NCBI GenBank assembly: GCA_004366195.1
Contig: SIRV01000130.1
Location: forward strand, 1-22,961
DNA: 22,961 nt
Source: Actinomycetota bacterium
GTDB lineage: Bacteria; Actinomycetota; UBA4738; HRBIN12
Reading direction: 5' to 3'
The translations under genes were made by a program, and so were the position numbers. This document shows positions 20,989-22,961 of the stretch, piece by piece (position 1 is the stretch's first letter; each line of letters begins with the position of its first letter). The notes beneath the pieces were generated by a model. The model had not been told where the DNA came from and made no database searches. It saw only the letters and a program-made list of their open reading frames with translations.

Positions 20989-22011
20989 CTAGGAGCCCCC
21001 CTCCCGCCGGCCCGAGAGACGGTCGTGGGCCGCGGTCAGGCAGGAGGCGAGCGACCGCAGGCGAGCCACGACGGCGCCGTCCAGCCAGTCCTCGGGGAAG
21101 GCTTCCGCACCGGCTCCAGCGCCGCACACGGCGCCGGCGATCGCGGCCACGGTGTCCGCGTCGTCGCCCGCGTTCGCGGCCGCCAGGATCGCCGCGGCGG
21201 GATCCCCCTGGGCCGCGAGAGCGACCCCCTGGGCCGTCGGCGCGGCCTCAACGGCACGGACCCCCGCGCCGATGAGTTCGGCGCACGCGAGTGCCGCCTC
21301 GTCGGCCGAGCCCCGGGCGAGCTCGGAGGCCAGACGGATCCGCGCCGCAACCGAGGGACCGGGGACGACGGCTCCCCGATCGCCGCACCGCTCGGCCGCG
21401 GCGATCGCCTCTCGCAACGCCCGGTGGATGCCCGACCCCCCCAGCATCGCCGCCTCCGCCGCGGCGACGGCGGCGGCGGCGGCGATGGCGAGGTTCGTGC
21501 CGTGCGTGGGGAGACAGACGCGCACCACGTCCTCGTCCACGCTCCCCGGCGAGCCCGCGTGGAGGGCGGCCACCGGGGGGATCCTCGCCGCGGCACCGTC
21601 GGTATCGCCCTCACGACCGGCTTCCTCGGGCGGGACGCCCTCGCGGAGCGCCCGGACGGCCCGCACGGTGCTGGGGCCGAGCCGGGGGTCCTCGAGCCGA
21701 TCCCCGACCCACCCCACCACCGCGGCCACCACGTCGTCCGTGGTGAACCCGCCACGCTCCAGCACCGCCGCGCAGATCGCCTCGCCGAGGACCAGGAGCA
21801 GCTCCGTGTCGTCCGTCGGGGCGCCCGCCTCCAACCCCGCGTGGAGCGATCCCTCCGCGGGGCGGACCGGCCCGTCGATCCGTCCGTAGACCGCGCGCAC
21901 CTGCGCCGGGGTGAGCCCCGCGGCCGGCATCCCCACCACGTCGCCGCACGCCGCGCCCAGGAGCATCCCGGCGATGCGTCCTTCGAGCGAGGGCCGCGCC
22001 GGTGGGCCCAT
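20989..22011 (-). CDS. ADP-ribosylglycohydrolase (DraG/ARH) family protein
   Basis: 340 residues. The family cleaves ADP-ribose from proteins or small molecules with a di-metal centre. Seen: N-terminal GMLLGAACGDVVGMP (15-29), the first metal motif TDDTE (66-70), TDGAAARIPPVAAL (137-150), and the second metal motif GDDADTVAAIAGAVCGA (282-298). Metal-binding acids are retained, so it should be active. The middle of the protein is unusually Ala-rich (AIAAAAAVAAAEAAML). The start ATG 22011 overlaps the kinase stop by one base (TGATG), so the two are co-translated. Actual substrate is unknown: an ADP-ribosylated macromolecule or a nucleoside-like ribosyl compound would both fit. Confidence 0.88.
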   Translation of the reverse strand: MGPPARPSLEGRIAGMLLGAACGDVVGMPAAGLTPAQVRAVYGRIDGPVRPAEGSLHAGLEAGAPTDDTELLLVLGEAICAAVLERGGFTTDDVVAAVVGWVGDRLEDPRLGPSTVRAVRALREGVPPEEAGREGDTDGAAARIPPVAALHAGSPGSVDEDVVRVCLPTHGTNLAIAAAAAVAAAEAAMLGGSGIHRALREAIAAAERCGDRGAVVPGPSVAARIRLASELARGSADEAALACAELIGAGVRAVEAAPTAQGVALAAQGDPAAAILAAANAGDDADTVAAIAGAVCGAGAGAEAFPEDWLDGAVVARLRSLASCLTAAHDRLSGRREGGS

Positions 22012-22907
22012 CAGCGAGGGGCCCCTTCCGCCAGCCTCCGGAGCCACGCGGCGTGGGCCAGCGCGTGATCGGCGCCCAGGCCGCACACGGCAGCCGCCCC
22101 ACACGCCACCGCCAGGCCCAGGGCCACCCGGAGGGGCCTCCCCCGCGCCAACCCCACGAGGAGGCCGGCGGCGAAGGCGTCCCCCGCGCCCGTGGTGTCC
22201 ACCACGCGCCGATGCGGAGGGCGCCGCGCCGGGACCTGAGCGGCGCCCAGGGCACCCTCCGCGGCGGCCCCTCGCATCCCCCGCTTCTCCACCCACGCAC
22301 TCGGTCTCACGCCTCGCTCCCGCAGCTCCTCGAGCTCCTCGGTGGTCCCGACCACCAAGCGCGCCGCGCGGCACACGGGGACCAGCACCGAGGTCGGCAG
22401 CCGCCCCACCACCGGTGCGGGATCGAACACGACCGACCGACCGGTCGCCCGCACGGCGGCCAGGATGGTGCGCGCTCCCGGGCCCTCGAGCTCGTACCCG
22501 CTCACGAACAACCACCCCGCGCCGGTCGTCGCCCGCATCACGGTCGCATCCGGGGCCAGCGCGACCTCGGCTCCCTGGAGGGTGAGGAAGCGCCGATCCC
22601 CATCGGGCCCCACCAGCGCGATGCTGCGCCCCGTCGGACGCTGCGGGTCCCGCTGGACCATCGCGCGCACGCCGCTCCGGCGGACCTCGCGGAGGAGCCG
22701 ACGCCCGGGCTCGTCCTCGCCCACCCGCGCCACGACCGCCGTCGGCAGGCCGAGGGCCGCCGCCAGGCGTGCGACGTTCGTGGCGGAGCCACCCGCGCCG
22801 ATCGGCCCCCTCCGGGCCCGCACGTCCTCCCCGGGCCCGGGGAACCGCTCCACCAGCAGCACCTCGTCGAGCACCAGGCCTCCGAGGCACACGAGCGCCG
22901 CGCTCAT
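22011..22907 (-). CDS. PfkB/ribokinase-family carbohydrate kinase
   Basis: 298 residues. Seen: N-terminal ALVCLGGLVLDEVLLV, the substrate-binding GAGGSATNVARLAAALG (37-53), the DPAPVVGRL strand (162-170) and the ATP/anion-hole motif VVDTTGAGDAFAAGLL with catalytic base Asp243. All family essentials are present. PfkB kinases phosphorylate ribose, nucleosides, pseudouridine, 2-keto-3-deoxygluconate and others; the sequence does not decide. ATG 22907 has AGGAG 7 bases upstream. It overlaps a truncated upstream gene by 4 bases (ATGA) and the ADP-ribosylglycohydrolase by 1, so a ribosyl-sugar salvage role is a reasonable guess. Confidence 0.9.
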   Translation of the reverse strand: MSAALVCLGGLVLDEVLLVERFPGPGEDVRARRGPIGAGGSATNVARLAAALGLPTAVVARVGEDEPGRRLLREVRRSGVRAMVQRDPQRPTGRSIALVGPDGDRRFLTLQGAEVALAPDATVMRATTGAGWLFVSGYELEGPGARTILAAVRATGRSVVFDPAPVVGRLPTSVLVPVCRAARLVVGTTEELEELRERGVRPSAWVEKRGMRGAAAEGALGAAQVPARRPPHRRVVDTTGAGDAFAAGLLVGLARGRPLRVALGLAVACGAAAVCGLGADHALAHAAWLRRLAEGAPR

Positions 22908-22960
22908 CGCAGGCTCCTGAGGGCCTCGAGGGCCTCGGCCGGCTCGAGCCACAGCGGATC
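22904..22960 (-). CDS. C-terminal tail of a gene running off the window
   Basis: Only 18 residues and a stop are visible: DPLWLEPAEALEALRSLR. The stop overlaps the kinase ATG as ATGA, the same coupling seen between its neighbours, and codon use fits a real gene. It is therefore probably the preceding member of the kinase and ADP-ribosylglycohydrolase operon. Too short to assign a family. Confidence 0.55.
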   Translation of the reverse strand, partial: DPLWLEPAEALEALRSLR

Positions 22961-22961
22961 C

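Noticed and set aside
1..22961. Defence system, prophage, transposon or CRISPR array
   Set aside because: No integrase, transposase, nuclease-plus-regulator pair, regularly spaced repeats or composition shift. All intact genes have a plausible metabolic or regulatory family.

Overview
The window is very GC-rich (by eye above 70 % G+C), densely packed chromosomal DNA from an actinobacterium. Three things point there: a glycosyltransferase with the MshA signature (mycothiol is an actinobacterial thiol), an RsiG-like helical c-di-GMP-type regulator, and several genes whose start codon lies 6-7 nt after a TANNNT -10 box with no Shine-Dalgarno, the leaderless pattern common in Actinomycetota. It could be a deep-branching or uncultured lineage; I cannot place it more precisely. 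Apart from the two end-truncated genes everything looks intact. There are no transposons, integrases, CRISPR arrays, tRNAs or rRNAs.

Layout. (1) 1-567: 3' part of a short-chain dehydrogenase, convergent with the next block. (2) 580-9782, minus strand: an eight-gene, tightly overlapping run, in transcription order a glutamate-semialdehyde-type aldehyde dehydrogenase, a GABA/ornithine-type class III aminotransferase, a two-subunit family I CoA-transferase, an S51 peptidase, a second class III aminotransferase, an AcuC-type deacetylase and pyruvate kinase. Most junctions are ATGA/GTGA overlaps, so it reads as one operon for amino-acid or amine carbon flowing to CoA thioesters and central metabolism. 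(3) 9783-10017: a divergent promoter region with three copies of a CCGACCC element; on the plus side it serves a fumarylacetoacetate-hydrolase-fold gene that seems to have lost its acidic metal site. (4) 10813-13429, minus: TetR regulator, proline dehydrogenase, pyrroline-5-carboxylate reductase and a previously easy-to-miss 40-residue basic protein.

(5) 13430-13939 has no protein gene but is not empty. On the minus strand it holds a promoter (TTGACC-18 nt-TAGATT), a compact RNA domain closed by a 13-bp helix, and a strong intrinsic terminator with a U-rich tail: a free-standing structured RNA gene of about 275 nt that I could not match to any RNA family I know. Two 20-bp-spaced direct repeats sit just upstream of its -35 box. 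This is the most interesting object in the window.

(6) 13940-18842, minus: MshA-like glycosyltransferase, a class 3 (Rhizobium-type) L-asparaginase, an HD-GYP phosphodiesterase, the RsiG-like protein and a secreted LytM/M23 peptidase. The HD-GYP and RsiG-like genes are neighbours and may form a local c-di-GMP circuit. The M23 gene has a full signal peptide but no ATG/GTG/TTG start; an ACG behind a perfect AGGAGG is the best start. (7) 18927-20981: ATP sulfurylase and a 4Fe-4S APS reductase, transcribed divergently, giving direct sulfate assimilation through APS. (8) 20989-22960, minus: an ADP-ribosylglycohydrolase-fold protein and a PfkB-family kinase, overlapping each other and the tail of a third gene that runs off the window.
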